Assembly (NCBI GenBank): GCA_041686915.1
Contig: JAWLDB010000024.1
Location: 1 to 22,365 of the forward strand
From: JAWLDB01 sp041686915
GTDB lineage: Bacteria; Bacillota; UBA994; UBA5500
Direction: 5' to 3'
Length of the DNA: 22,365 nucleotides
Shown: in pieces, positions 6,994 to 14,758 of the stretch
How positions within the stretch are numbered: position 1 is the first letter of the stretch
Layout: each line of letters opens with the position of its first letter
The notes under the pieces: generated by a model
What the model saw: only the letters and a program-made list of their open reading frames with translations
Told to the model about the DNA's origin: nothing
Database searches by the model: none
Program-made: the position numbers and the translations under genes

Positions 6994-8058
6994 CTATTCC
7001 TCCCGGCCTAGCAACTGGCCAGCCCACCGGATAGCTAAAAAGCCTGTGAGTAGCAGATAAATTACAGCAGCGGGGTTAGGCAGTTTACCCGCCATGAGAA
7101 AACTGCGCATCGTCTGGGCTCCAACAAGCGTTGGTACTGCACTGGTAATTCGCTCTGCCCATACAGGTAGGCTTACCGGCATTGAAGCCAGAAACATTGC
7201 TGGCAGGGTCAACATGAAACGGAGGCTGTTGCCCTCGTTGGCTCCACGCATATATGACCCTATCAGCACGCCTAAAGACACCGAGTTAAAAGTTATGCTC
7301 ACAAGTATAAGGTAGAAGACTGGATCGCGCAAAAACTGCTCCGGCATTAGCAGAAGAATCATTGCGACGATGGTTGCCAGGGGCAACAAGCTGCTAAACA
7401 GGGCAGCAAACATCTTAGCCCAAACTATCTGATAATCCGTCAGCGGAGACTTGCGAAGTGAAACTAAAGTGTTCCGGTCCTTTTCTACGCTGAGGCTTTG
7501 TTGCCCGAGGCTCATGGCCGTCATTATGCCCATGATAACAAACAGGGAGGAAAAAATCAGTTGCGCTTCTGACCTGGTTTGTTTACCTGCAGCCGAGACC
7601 TGCCAACTGATTGGGGTAAGGATATCAGCAGGGTTCTCCGCTAGCTGCGAGAGCTGTTTTTCTGCCAGTTGCTGATTAAGGTCGCGTACCATTTGCTGAA
7701 ATACGGCTTCCGATACGGCACCGGCGGTGTCTGCCAAGTTGGCAAACATTTCTACAGACTGCGGTCCAAGCCGCAGGTACCCGTTGATGCTCCCTTGCGC
7801 CAATCGCTCTATAGCTTCCGACTCGTTTAGGTTGAGGATTGTTAGCTCTATTTGGCCGTCCAATTGTTTCGCCTGTTCACGCAAATAAGGCTTAAGTGTA
7901 TCGTCACCTACAAGGGCAACCTGCACCTGAAGTGCCCGTCCTTGCATGTAGTAGTTGAAACCGAGCAAGATCATGGGCAGCATGATCATCCAGAAGAGCT
8001 CGCGGCGGTTGCGCAGAACTGTGCGGATGTCCTTGCGCAGTAAAACAAAGGCCTTCAT
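6994..8058 (-). CDS. ABC-2 type transporter permease
   Basis: This 354-residue membrane protein has the ABC-2 permease layout. A basic cytoplasmic start (LLRKDIRTVLRNRRE) is followed by the first membrane segment (about 23-39), then an extracytoplasmic domain of roughly 130 residues (VQVALVGDD onward), then about five membrane segments from residue 170 to the end. The VEKDRNTLVSLRKSPL stretch between membrane segments is typical of the coupling loop. Its ATG overlaps the ATPase stop by 4 bp (ATGA), so the two are translationally coupled and form a transporter. ABC-2 systems usually export, or move substrates out of the membrane. The substrate is unknown, and this is not the architecture of known nickel importers. 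Confidence 0.92.
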   Translation of the reverse strand: MKAFVLLRKDIRTVLRNRRELFWMIMLPMILLGFNYYMQGRALQVQVALVGDDTLKPYLREQAKQLDGQIELTILNLNESEAIERLAQGSINGYLRLGPQSVEMFANLADTAGAVSEAVFQQMVRDLNQQLAEKQLSQLAENPADILTPISWQVSAAGKQTRSEAQLIFSSLFVIMGIMTAMSLGQQSLSVEKDRNTLVSLRKSPLTDYQIVWAKMFAALFSSLLPLATIVAMILLLMPEQFLRDPVFYLILVSITFNSVSLGVLIGSYMRGANEGNSLRFMLTLPAMFLASMPVSLPVWAERITSAVPTLVGAQTMRSFLMAGKLPNPAAVIYLLLTGFLAIRWAGQLLGREE

Positions 8059-8957
8059 CTGCCCACCTCCTGATAAATCTGCTGGTAGATATCTTCCAGA
8101 GCAACGGCACGTTTGTTGATATCCAAGATGCTAATGCCCTGTTCCTGTAGCAGGTGGAGCACCATGTTCAACCTTTGAGGTGTATTGATAACGTCAATCA
8201 TATTGGGTTCGATAAACTCCGCTATATGCCCCAGCCCAGCAGCCGGCTTATCTATAAGCAATCGCAAATGGTCTACAAAGCCAAACTTGCTCTTAATGTC
8301 ATCCATGCTGCCCGAGACGACCAAACGTCCTTCCTTCATGATTCCAACTTGATCGCAGATCTCAGCTAGCTCCTTCAAATTATGCGAAGCTATTACCACC
8401 GTTATTTCGGTAACATCCATCAAATACCGGACGAAGTCACGCAAGCCTTGCATGGCTATCGGGTCAAGCCCCGAAAATGGCTCGTCAAGGAAAAGCAGCT
8501 TAGGGCGGTGGATGCAAGCCGAAAGAATTGACACTTTCTTCCTCATGCCAGTAGAAAGCTTACCAATCAGCTGCTTGCGCCACTCACTCATATCAAAGCG
8601 CTTGAGCAGTTCTTGCACAGGGGCTTTGACTCCATACAAGTCTGCGAAGAAATCGAGCGTCTCCTCTACCGTTAACTCGCTGTATAGTCTCAAGTTTTCC
8701 GTAAGCAGACCGGTCAGAGGCCTGATCTTGCTGCGGTTCTTGACCAGATCATTCCCTAGCATCAGGGCGGTTCCGCTAGTCGGTTCCAGCAGCGCGTTCA
8801 AGAGCATAAAAGTGGTCGTCTTGCCGGCACCATTATGGCCCATCAATCCATAGATGGTGTTGGAGTTGATGGTCAGGTTCAGGTCTTTCACCGCCAAGTT
8901 GCTGCCAACCTTGCTGATGAAGACTTTGCTCAAGCTGTCCGTGATAATGGCTTTCAT
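8055..8957 (-). CDS. ABC-2 type transporter ATP-binding protein
   Basis: This 300-residue ATPase powers the adjacent permease. It shows Walker A GHNGAGKTT (residues 40-48), a Q-loop region around LLTENLRLYSELTVEETL, a signature loop LSTGMRKKVSI (a variant of LSGGQ), Walker B LLFLDEPFSGLDP and the switch histidine in IASHNLKEL. A C-terminal regulatory stretch of about 90 residues follows. I start it at the ATG at 8955-8957: it has GGGGGA upstream and overlaps the stop of the larC-like gene as ATGA. An ATG ten codons upstream would push further into that gene. The 4-bp overlaps on both sides tie the transporter to the lar genes. Confidence 0.93.
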   Translation of the reverse strand: MKAIITDSLSKVFISKVGSNLAVKDLNLTINSNTIYGLMGHNGAGKTTTFMLLNALLEPTSGTALMLGNDLVKNRSKIRPLTGLLTENLRLYSELTVEETLDFFADLYGVKAPVQELLKRFDMSEWRKQLIGKLSTGMRKKVSILSACIHRPKLLFLDEPFSGLDPIAMQGLRDFVRYLMDVTEITVVIASHNLKELAEICDQVGIMKEGRLVVSGSMDDIKSKFGFVDHLRLLIDKPAAGLGHIAEFIEPNMIDVINTPQRLNMVLHLLQEQGISILDINKRAVALEDIYQQIYQEVGR

Positions 8958-10006
8958 TCTCTGTCCCCCGTATCCCATGTTTGCCAAAAGAGTGCCAATG
9001 CCTGTTGGTAAATAAGCTTGACCGGAATCTGATTATTCTCTGCCAAGCGACAGCAGTCCCGATACTCTGGAGCCACGTTCGTCAGCTTTCCGGCCCTGAA
9101 ACCAAGCTTTACATCTACGTCTCCCCACGGGAGACTTACCTTTGTTATGCTTCTTTGCAACTTGATACGTTCCATCAGGGTGCGCCTTACGCCAAGCGTA
9201 GAGGTCTCGGCCAGAATGATATCCACCAAACTGTCCTGATCCGCAGGCTTGCCTATAACGGTTAGCAACGTTCCTGGACGCTGTTTCTTCATGAATACAG
9301 GCTGCAGCTGGACGTCTAGCGCACCAGCCGCAAAAAGCCTTGTTTGACAGTACTGATAGAACTCTGGATTCTGATCATCAATGTTGGCCGAAAGCACACA
9401 AACCGTGTCCCTTGTCTCATCATCAACCTGGTCGCAGAGTGCTATCGTCACTGCAGGACAGCCAGTATCATCTACTGATTGAGCATAATGCGTAACCCGC
9501 AAGCCATCGGTTGGGGTTGGGTCACCAAACCTTCCAAGCATCGCTATTGCCAGCGCGGATACGGCTGCTTGACGGTTCAAATCAAGTTCTACTCCCAGCC
9601 TCTGGCATAGTTCCAGGAGCACGGGTAGACGCATAGCGTCCGTGGCCGGCCAAGGTAACCTGCCGTAGGTCAACTTAACATCAGACCCCTCTCCTAACCA
9701 GTCCATTAGCAAGGTCAGCGCTTCCCACTCAGCGGGAGCTCCCTGTAGATCTGGAAACTCCTCAAGCAGCTTGTTCCAAGCGGATGGGAAACGGTATCCT
9801 AACTCATGAAGTTCCTGATGTGCCTTATCAGGTGACCAGGTATCTGATTGAAGAACCTGTACGGTAGCTTGGTTTGGCCCTGTGCATTGTACGCTAAAGA
9901 GTTTCGGCTTTCCAAATACTCTCGGGGCGTCCACTCGCGTGAGCGCCGCCCAAAGCAGAGTTAGATTCAGCTTACTATGGACGTCAATGTGAAGAACTAG
10001 GCCCAT
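8954..10006 (-). CDS. Second LarC-like protein: degenerate N-domain plus LarC2 domain
   Basis: Taken from the ATG at 10004-10006, this is a 350-residue protein. Residues about 200-345 form a good LarC2 (C-terminal, metal and CTP-handling) domain, with ANIDDQNPEFYQY, LFAAGALDV, MKKQRPGTLLTV and APEYRDCCRLA. Residues 1-195 look like a shortened, diverged copy of the LarC N-domain: VLHIDVHSKLNLTLLWAAL sits where FDCFSGISGDMTLGAL is expected, and ALAIAMLGRFG plus VTHYAQSVDD sit where AALMAALADGFG and VGYGAGKKD are expected. HFHEVGA and PVPAPAT are gone. The frame overlaps larC by 23 bp and has no ribosome binding site, so it is either coupled or fused to larC by a +1 ribosomal shift. Canonical LarC is one chain of about 400 residues. 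Confidence 0.75.
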   Translation of the reverse strand: MGLVLHIDVHSKLNLTLLWAALTRVDAPRVFGKPKLFSVQCTGPNQATVQVLQSDTWSPDKAHQELHELGYRFPSAWNKLLEEFPDLQGAPAEWEALTLLMDWLGEGSDVKLTYGRLPWPATDAMRLPVLLELCQRLGVELDLNRQAAVSALAIAMLGRFGDPTPTDGLRVTHYAQSVDDTGCPAVTIALCDQVDDETRDTVCVLSANIDDQNPEFYQYCQTRLFAAGALDVQLQPVFMKKQRPGTLLTVIGKPADQDSLVDIILAETSTLGVRRTLMERIKLQRSITKVSLPWGDVDVKLGFRAGKLTNVAPEYRDCCRLAENNQIPVKLIYQQALALFWQTWDTGDRE

Positions 10007-10844
10007 GGTCGTGACCGTGGTCATGGTCGTGGCTGTGTTTATGCCCATGCGCATGATGATGGCTAGCCTCTTTGTGCTGTGGGAGACCATGTGAATGGTC
10101 TTGACGGAGTGGGTCTGCGTTAACCGGCTGCCCAATGACTATGCGCAATACATTGGCGACGCTCAGGTCCTTCTTCCCGGCGCCATATCCGACTACCTCG
10201 GGGGCAAAGCTTGGATAACCGCCAAATCCATCTGCCAATGCCGCCATCAGAGCAGCCCCTGTGGGAGTGACTAGTTCTATCCGCTGCCCATTATCATAGA
10301 CCGGCACTCGGCGCGCGGCTAACAGCGACAGTGTTGCAGGAGCAGGAACTGGTATAATGCCGTGAGCAGAGCGCACTTGCCCGCCGCCAGTGGGCATCGG
10401 CGAGCAATAGAGTTTTTCTATGCCAAACCAGTGCAGCCCAAAACACGCGCCTACAATGTCTACAATCGCGTCGACAGCACCTACCTCATGGAAGTGCACT
10501 GCATCCGGCGTTGTCCCATGGATAGCTGCCTCTGCCTCCGCCAGTACCTGAAAAACCCGCAAACTCAGTTCCTTCACCCGCTCAGGCAAAGAACTACCGC
10601 CAATGATGTCGGTAATCTCCTTCAGACCCCGATGCACATGCCCTTCTTGAGCCAGGACGGCCAGCTCCGTTGCGCTAATGCCCTGTTTTATTACCCGCCG
10701 GGTCTCTAGAGAGAACTCAGGCAGGTGCAGAGCGGCCAATCCTTCCTGTAAGACATCCATCGGAAGTCCCGCGTCGATAAGGGCCCCCAGCGTCATGTCA
10801 CCGCTTATCCCAGAAAAGCAATCAAAGTATGCAACCTTAGCCAC
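9984..10844 (-). CDS. larC: LarC N-terminal domain protein with His-rich tail (nickel-pincer cofactor synthesis)
   Basis: LarC inserts nickel into the sulfur-bearing pyridinium nucleotide to form the nickel-pincer cofactor. This 286-residue protein has the complete N-domain: AYFDCFSGISGDMTLGALID, VHFHEVGAVDAIVDIVG, HGIIPVPAPATL, ELVTPTGAALMAAL and VGYGAGKKD. It then ends in about 30 residues rich in His (HHHAHGHKHSHDHDHGHDHG) instead of running on into the LarC2 domain. That domain is in the next gene, one frame away. I start it at the GTG at 10842-10844, which has AAGGGG 8 nt upstream and gives MAKVAYFDCFSG. A GTG three codons earlier sits too close to the same site. It begins one base after larB ends. 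The His tail probably holds nickel, by analogy with other Ni chaperones. Confidence 0.9.
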   Translation of the reverse strand: MAKVAYFDCFSGISGDMTLGALIDAGLPMDVLQEGLAALHLPEFSLETRRVIKQGISATELAVLAQEGHVHRGLKEITDIIGGSSLPERVKELSLRVFQVLAEAEAAIHGTTPDAVHFHEVGAVDAIVDIVGACFGLHWFGIEKLYCSPMPTGGGQVRSAHGIIPVPAPATLSLLAARRVPVYDNGQRIELVTPTGAALMAALADGFGGYPSFAPEVVGYGAGKKDLSVANVLRIVIGQPVNADPLRQDHSHGLPQHKEASHHHAHGHKHSHDHDHGHDHGPSSSH

Positions 10845-10845
10845 C

Positions 10846-11601
10846 TTATTCACCCCTTCTGCGGTTGATCAAGCTGGCGGCATAACCACCACCAAACCCA
10901 TTGTCGATGTTAACTACGGTAATACCAGAAGAGCAACTGGTCAGCATCGTCAGCAGCGCTGATAGCCCCTGGAAGTTTGCTCCGTACCCAACACTAGTCG
11001 GGACGGCAATCACCGGGCAATCAACTAGGCCTCCGATCACACTGCCCAAGGCCCCTTCCATTCCAGCGACGACAACAATCACGTTTGCCGCGAGTAGCCT
11101 GTCCCTTTTGTCCAGTAGACGATGAATACCGGCAACACCTACGTCATAAATGCGCTCTACAGTGTTGCCCATCACTTCAGCTGTCAAGGCAGCTTCCTCC
11201 GCTACGGCCAGGTCAGCTGTACCGGCAGAAACCACGGCAATCGTGCCTTTTCCGTAGTTCGCACGGTCGCGCCAGATGATGATAGTTCTGGATTGTTCAT
11301 AGTACTCTGCTTCCGGATAAACCTTCAGTACAGCTTCATAAGCATCACGGCTTGCTCTGGTTGCCAACACATTCCGAGACCGGGCTGCAAGACGTTCAGC
11401 TATGGCTGCTATCTGCTCGTTCGTTTTGTTGGGGCAGTAGATGACCTCCGGGAAGCCAGTACGCAAACCTCGATGGTGATCCAGCTTTGCAAAGCCAAGG
11501 TCCTCGTAAGGCAAATCCTTTAGACGGTCCATTGCTGCCGCAGGGCTTACTTGCCCCTCTGCTACCTGCTCCAATAATTGCTGCAATGATGCTTTGTCCA
11601 A
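10846..11601 (-). CDS. larB: LarB, pyridinium-3,5-bisthiocarboxylate nucleotide biosynthesis carboxylase
   Basis: LarB carboxylates nicotinic acid adenine dinucleotide and hydrolyses it to the biscarboxylated nucleotide that LarE and LarC then turn into the nickel-pincer cofactor. The protein shows the LarB pattern: a short helical start (SLQQLLEQVAEGQVSPAAAM), LPYEDLGFAKLDHHR, GFPEVIYCPNKT, then a PurE-like fold with VVSAGTADLAVAEEA, YDVGVAGIHRLL, VVVAGMEGALGSVIGGL and PTSVGYGANFQGLSALL. I start it at the TTG at 11599-11601, which has AGGAGG 8 nt upstream and gives 251 residues. The ATG two codons earlier would be only 2 nt from that site. It is the first gene of the minus-strand run. No larA or larE is in the window. 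Confidence 0.95.
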   Translation of the reverse strand: MDKASLQQLLEQVAEGQVSPAAAMDRLKDLPYEDLGFAKLDHHRGLRTGFPEVIYCPNKTNEQIAAIAERLAARSRNVLATRASRDAYEAVLKVYPEAEYYEQSRTIIIWRDRANYGKGTIAVVSAGTADLAVAEEAALTAEVMGNTVERIYDVGVAGIHRLLDKRDRLLAANVIVVVAGMEGALGSVIGGLVDCPVIAVPTSVGYGANFQGLSALLTMLTSCSSGITVVNIDNGFGGGYAASLINRRRGE

Positions 11602-11710
11602 GTACATATCCTCCTTCTGCCGCAACAGGTAGTAATCTGGTTCGGCAGGAATATAGTTTGAATAACCCGAAATGTGCTTTAATCCCATTATACCGAAAAG
11701 AGGTGCGACC
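11602..11710. promoter_or_regulatory. Divergent promoter region between larB and the aminopeptidase
   Basis: About 110 bp separate the two divergent starts. A minus-strand TATAAT (plus 11687-11692) is a perfect -10 that could serve larB, but no -35 lies at the right spacing. On the plus strand TATACC overlaps it. No nickel-responsive dyad or riboswitch fold is recognisable by eye. Confidence 0.35.
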
Positions 11711-13732
11711 ATGCTTCGGAAAACCTTAGCAAAGGTGCAGCGCGAGTTCTCGGGCGCCCGGTCTTTCACTCATGTAGCCGAGATTAGCCAGCACCACCGT
11801 ATTCAAGCCAGCCCAGGCTACAGAGATGCCTCCCTGTACTGTCTGCGTGAATTTCTTAAGGACGGCGTACAAGCAGAGATTATCACTTTCGCCGCCGACG
11901 GGCAGACATCCTTCTGGACGCAGCAGATGATGGAGGAGTGGGACTGCAAGGCAGCCAGCTTGGATCTAATGGAGCCACATGTAGAACGCCTGGCCTGCTA
12001 TGCTGACAATAAGATGTCGCTGATCCAGCGCAGTATCAGCACCCCGCCGGGAGGTGTTGAGGCACCGTTGATCTGCCTTAGCCAGGGGGATGAGGAAGCG
12101 CCCTACAACGATATCGATCTGCAAGGGGCCATAGTCTTCACCAATGGCGACTTAAACAAGGTGCGGAGTTGGGCTGTTGAAAAGCGTGGCGCCATTGGCA
12201 TTATTAGCGATCGAATGGCAGAGTTTGCGCCAGTGCGCCATAGATACGACATCCCTGATGCGCTGCAATACACCTCGTTCTGGTGGACAGGGCATGAACG
12301 CAGGTGTTTCGGCTTTGTTCTCTCTCCCAAGGCCGGCGACAAACTGCGTCAGCTTTGCAGCCGTGTGTGGCAAGAGCACCTGCAGGATAGGAGTAAACCT
12401 GCCTACCCGCGAGTGAAAGCCTTTGTAGATGCAGAGCTTTACAATGGGTCGATTGAAGATGTGGTAGCGTATATCCCCGGCCAAACGGAAGAGGAAATAG
12501 TGGTGGCAGCCCACCTGTGCCACCCGCAAGCATCAGCTAACGACAACGCTTCAGGGGTAGGTGTGGCACTGGAAGTTGCCCGGACACTGCAGTCGCTTAT
12601 CGAACGCGGTGAACTGCCTAAGCCTAGAAGAGGTATCCGCTTCCTGCTCATCCCAGAGATGACTGGCACTTATGCATATTTGGCAACTCATGAGGAAAGT
12701 ATCTCCAAAATGCTGGCAGGTATTAATTTGGATATGGTCGGTGAGAAGCAGGAGCTTTGCCAGGGACCGCTGGTAGCAGAGTATCCACCGGATGCGGCTG
12801 GATCATTTGTGGGTGACGTGCTGGCTGCTATTCTGTCCGCTGTGGCAGAAGAAGCCAAGAACCTGGCTGGGACTTCGTCCTATGCCCTATTCAAGCATGC
12901 TGTCGCCCCGTTCTCTGGAGGTAGTGACCACTATATCCTGTCTGACCCCACTGTGGGCGTTCCTTGTCCCATGCTGATTCAGTGGCCGGACAAATACTAC
13001 CACACCAGCGAGGATACCTTGGACAAGGTCGATCCGCAAATGCTTTATCGCGTGGGATGTATGACTGCAGTGTACGCTTTCTTACTGGCTGATATGGGAC
13101 TGTCGGATGCCCTGTGGGCTTTGGGTGAAATCCGGTTGCGTCATATGGATTGGGTTGCTCAAAAACTGCAGTCACTGTTAGAGACAAGCCCCGATTATTC
13201 TACCGCCGAACTAAACGATGTTGTTTCTGAAACCTGGGCGCAGCTGCTGTACCGCCAGGAAAGAAAGGTGCAGGCCCTGCACGATCTGAATAGATTCTTA
13301 GGTCAAACAGAACAAGGCGAGCTCAGCGTTCATCTTCAGGCGGAGATTGAGCTGTTGCAACGGCAAGCCGAACAGCTTTGGACGCGCACTCTTAGTAAGC
13401 TGCAAATAGCGCCCCATGCGCTTGCTAAGCTTAAGCCTACGAGCGATTCTAAGTACCAGCCAGTTCCTAAACGCTTGTTCCGTGGACCTGTTAGCTTCCG
13501 GGGCAAACTGGAGCAACTGCCGGAGGATGAACAACAGACATATCAGGAGTTTGCCAAACGCTACGCAAACTCAGCAAGAATGAACAACTATTTGGTGTAT
13601 TGGGCTGACGGGAAGCGCACTGTGGCCGAAATTGACTATTTGACCCGGATGGAGATCGGGGTTAGCGATCCAGAGTACGCATTGGGCTATTTCCATCTGC
13701 TTGAGCGGCTCGGCCTGATTGACTGGCAGTAG
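11711..13732 (+). CDS. M28-type zinc aminopeptidase (DUF4910-like)
   Basis: This 673-residue protein looks like a cytosolic M28-family metallopeptidase. An N-terminal lobe containing a PA-like insert (about residues 75-210) is followed by the catalytic core. Likely zinc ligands and catalytic residues are His268 (AAHLCHPQ), Asp278 (SANDNASG), Glu316 (IPEMTGT) and His431 (YYHTSEDT). The C-terminal 200 residues are helical, and the last 50 (DGKRTVAEIDYL to FHLLERLGLIDWQ) resemble a small winged helix, as seen in DUF4910 proteins. There is no signal peptide. The start is ATG at 11711 with AGAGGTG upstream; an earlier ATG at 11672 has no site. It is divergent from larB. Substrate unknown; an aminopeptidase role is inferred from the metal ligands. 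Confidence 0.85.
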   Translation: MLRKTLAKVQREFSGARSFTHVAEISQHHRIQASPGYRDASLYCLREFLKDGVQAEIITFAADGQTSFWTQQMMEEWDCKAASLDLMEPHVERLACYADNKMSLIQRSISTPPGGVEAPLICLSQGDEEAPYNDIDLQGAIVFTNGDLNKVRSWAVEKRGAIGIISDRMAEFAPVRHRYDIPDALQYTSFWWTGHERRCFGFVLSPKAGDKLRQLCSRVWQEHLQDRSKPAYPRVKAFVDAELYNGSIEDVVAYIPGQTEEEIVVAAHLCHPQASANDNASGVGVALEVARTLQSLIERGELPKPRRGIRFLLIPEMTGTYAYLATHEESISKMLAGINLDMVGEKQELCQGPLVAEYPPDAAGSFVGDVLAAILSAVAEEAKNLAGTSSYALFKHAVAPFSGGSDHYILSDPTVGVPCPMLIQWPDKYYHTSEDTLDKVDPQMLYRVGCMTAVYAFLLADMGLSDALWALGEIRLRHMDWVAQKLQSLLETSPDYSTAELNDVVSETWAQLLYRQERKVQALHDLNRFLGQTEQGELSVHLQAEIELLQRQAEQLWTRTLSKLQIAPHALAKLKPTSDSKYQPVPKRLFRGPVSFRGKLEQLPEDEQQTYQEFAKRYANSARMNNYLVYWADGKRTVAEIDYLTRMEIGVSDPEYALGYFHLLERLGLIDWQ

Positions 13733-13736
13733 TATA

Positions 13737-13768
13737 AAACTCGGTCATCAGAAAATCTGACGGGGTTT
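13737..13768 (+). terminator. Weak hairpin after the aminopeptidase gene
   Basis: An imperfect 11-bp stem (AAACTCGGTCA with TGACGGGGTTT, one mismatch and one G-T pair) starts 4 bases after the stop. There is no T run after it, so termination may be partial and the downstream dehydrogenase may be read through. Confidence 0.35.
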
Positions 13769-13822
13769 GTCGTCGATACAGGGTAAAGTAACAGTAACTA
13801 CAATCAGAGAGGACGTGGTGTT

Positions 13823-14758
13823 TTGCAGATACTAATCACTCATAAGGTAACTGAAGACCAAATTGACGCCATTAAGCAGGTAGTACCTGAAGCAGAGATC
13901 TCTTTGGCCCGGGAAGAGCAGGATATAGCCAAATTGATGCCGGACAGCAATATAATCTGGGGAAGTCGCTTCGTTCCCGAGCTGCTGCCGCAGTGCAAGC
14001 AGCTGGCCTTCATACAAGTATCTTCAGCAGGGGTTGATCGCTTAATAAGTCCCGAGCTACTTGCTCATCCTGCCCAGTTGATTAATGCTCGCGGTATCCA
14101 TGGCACAACTATAGCGGAACATGTCTTTATGCTGATGCTCGCGCTGGCTCGCCAGCTACCCGATCTGCACAATGCCCAGGCCAAGCGCGAATGGACGCGG
14201 GTATCACCTGTGCTGCTATCTGGCAAAACCATGGTGATTGTCGGCTATGGCAGCATAGGAAGGGCCATCGCCAAGCGGGCGAAAGCCTTTCACATGCGGA
14301 TAATTGGCCTTAAGCGCCGGGTCACTACCGACGAGTGGGCCGATGAAATATGGACCACCAGCCGGCTAAACGAAGCTATTGCGTTGGCTGATTATCTGGT
14401 CTTGGCTACACCCCTTACGGAGGAGACGCATCACCTGATTGGCGATGAGCAGCTTACCCTGATGAAGGACACTGCCACGTTGATTAATATCGCGCGCGGA
14501 CCGGTCGTTGATGAACAGGCACTGATTGCCGCCCTCAAACGGGATACCATCAAAGCCGGGCTGGATGTTTTTGAGCAAGAACCGTTGCCGGCTGACAGCG
14601 AGCTTTGGAATATGCCTAACGTTCTCGTTACCCCACATAATGCCGGCGACATGCCGAACTACGATGACCAGGTAATGTCCATCTTCCTCGAGAATCTTCG
14701 CCGTTACAAGAAGGGTGAACAGCTAATTAACCTAGTTGACAAGCAGCTGGGTTACTAA
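13823..14758 (+). CDS. D-2-hydroxyacid dehydrogenase (NAD-dependent)
   Basis: This 311-residue enzyme reversibly reduces a 2-oxoacid to a D-2-hydroxyacid using NAD(P)H. The Rossmann motif GYGSIG is at residues 141-146. The catalytic set is Arg225 (INIARGP), Glu253 (FEQEP) and His272 (TPHNAG). The N-terminal half-domain holds VSSAGVDRL and ARGIHGTTIAEH. The basic residues after the Rossmann strand (GLKRR, about 162-166) may favour NADP. The start is TTG at 13823 behind GAGAGGA. Its stop overlaps the stop of the convergent aroC gene. It could be a phosphoglycerate, glyoxylate or D-lactate dehydrogenase relative. A D-lactate link to the nearby lar genes is tempting but not shown by the sequence. 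Confidence 0.9.
   Translation: MQILITHKVTEDQIDAIKQVVPEAEISLAREEQDIAKLMPDSNIIWGSRFVPELLPQCKQLAFIQVSSAGVDRLISPELLAHPAQLINARGIHGTTIAEHVFMLMLALARQLPDLHNAQAKREWTRVSPVLLSGKTMVIVGYGSIGRAIAKRAKAFHMRIIGLKRRVTTDEWADEIWTTSRLNEAIALADYLVLATPLTEETHHLIGDEQLTLMKDTATLINIARGPVVDEQALIAALKRDTIKAGLDVFEQEPLPADSELWNMPNVLVTPHNAGDMPNYDDQVMSIFLENLRRYKKGEQLINLVDKQLGY

Noticed and set aside
8452..8853. 133-codon plus-strand frame inside the ABC ATPase gene
   Set aside because: It is an antisense shadow of a gene with intact Walker A and B motifs.
9984..10006. Simple sequencing error as the explanation for the split larC
   Set aside because: Removing the shift would give a chain of about 630 residues with an extra N-domain-like region, not a normal LarC. 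An indel in the His tract cannot be excluded, but it alone does not explain the layout.
10006..10135. Extension of the second larC-like frame upstream of 10006 as a real N-terminus
   Set aside because: The residues there (Met, Thr and His mixtures) are the out-of-frame reading of larC's His-rich tract, with no ribosome binding site. It is useful only as open frame for a possible shift.
11687..11692. Perfect TATAAT on the minus strand as a firm larB promoter
   Set aside because: No -35 element or TGn extension at the right distance, so it is only mentioned within the intergenic region.
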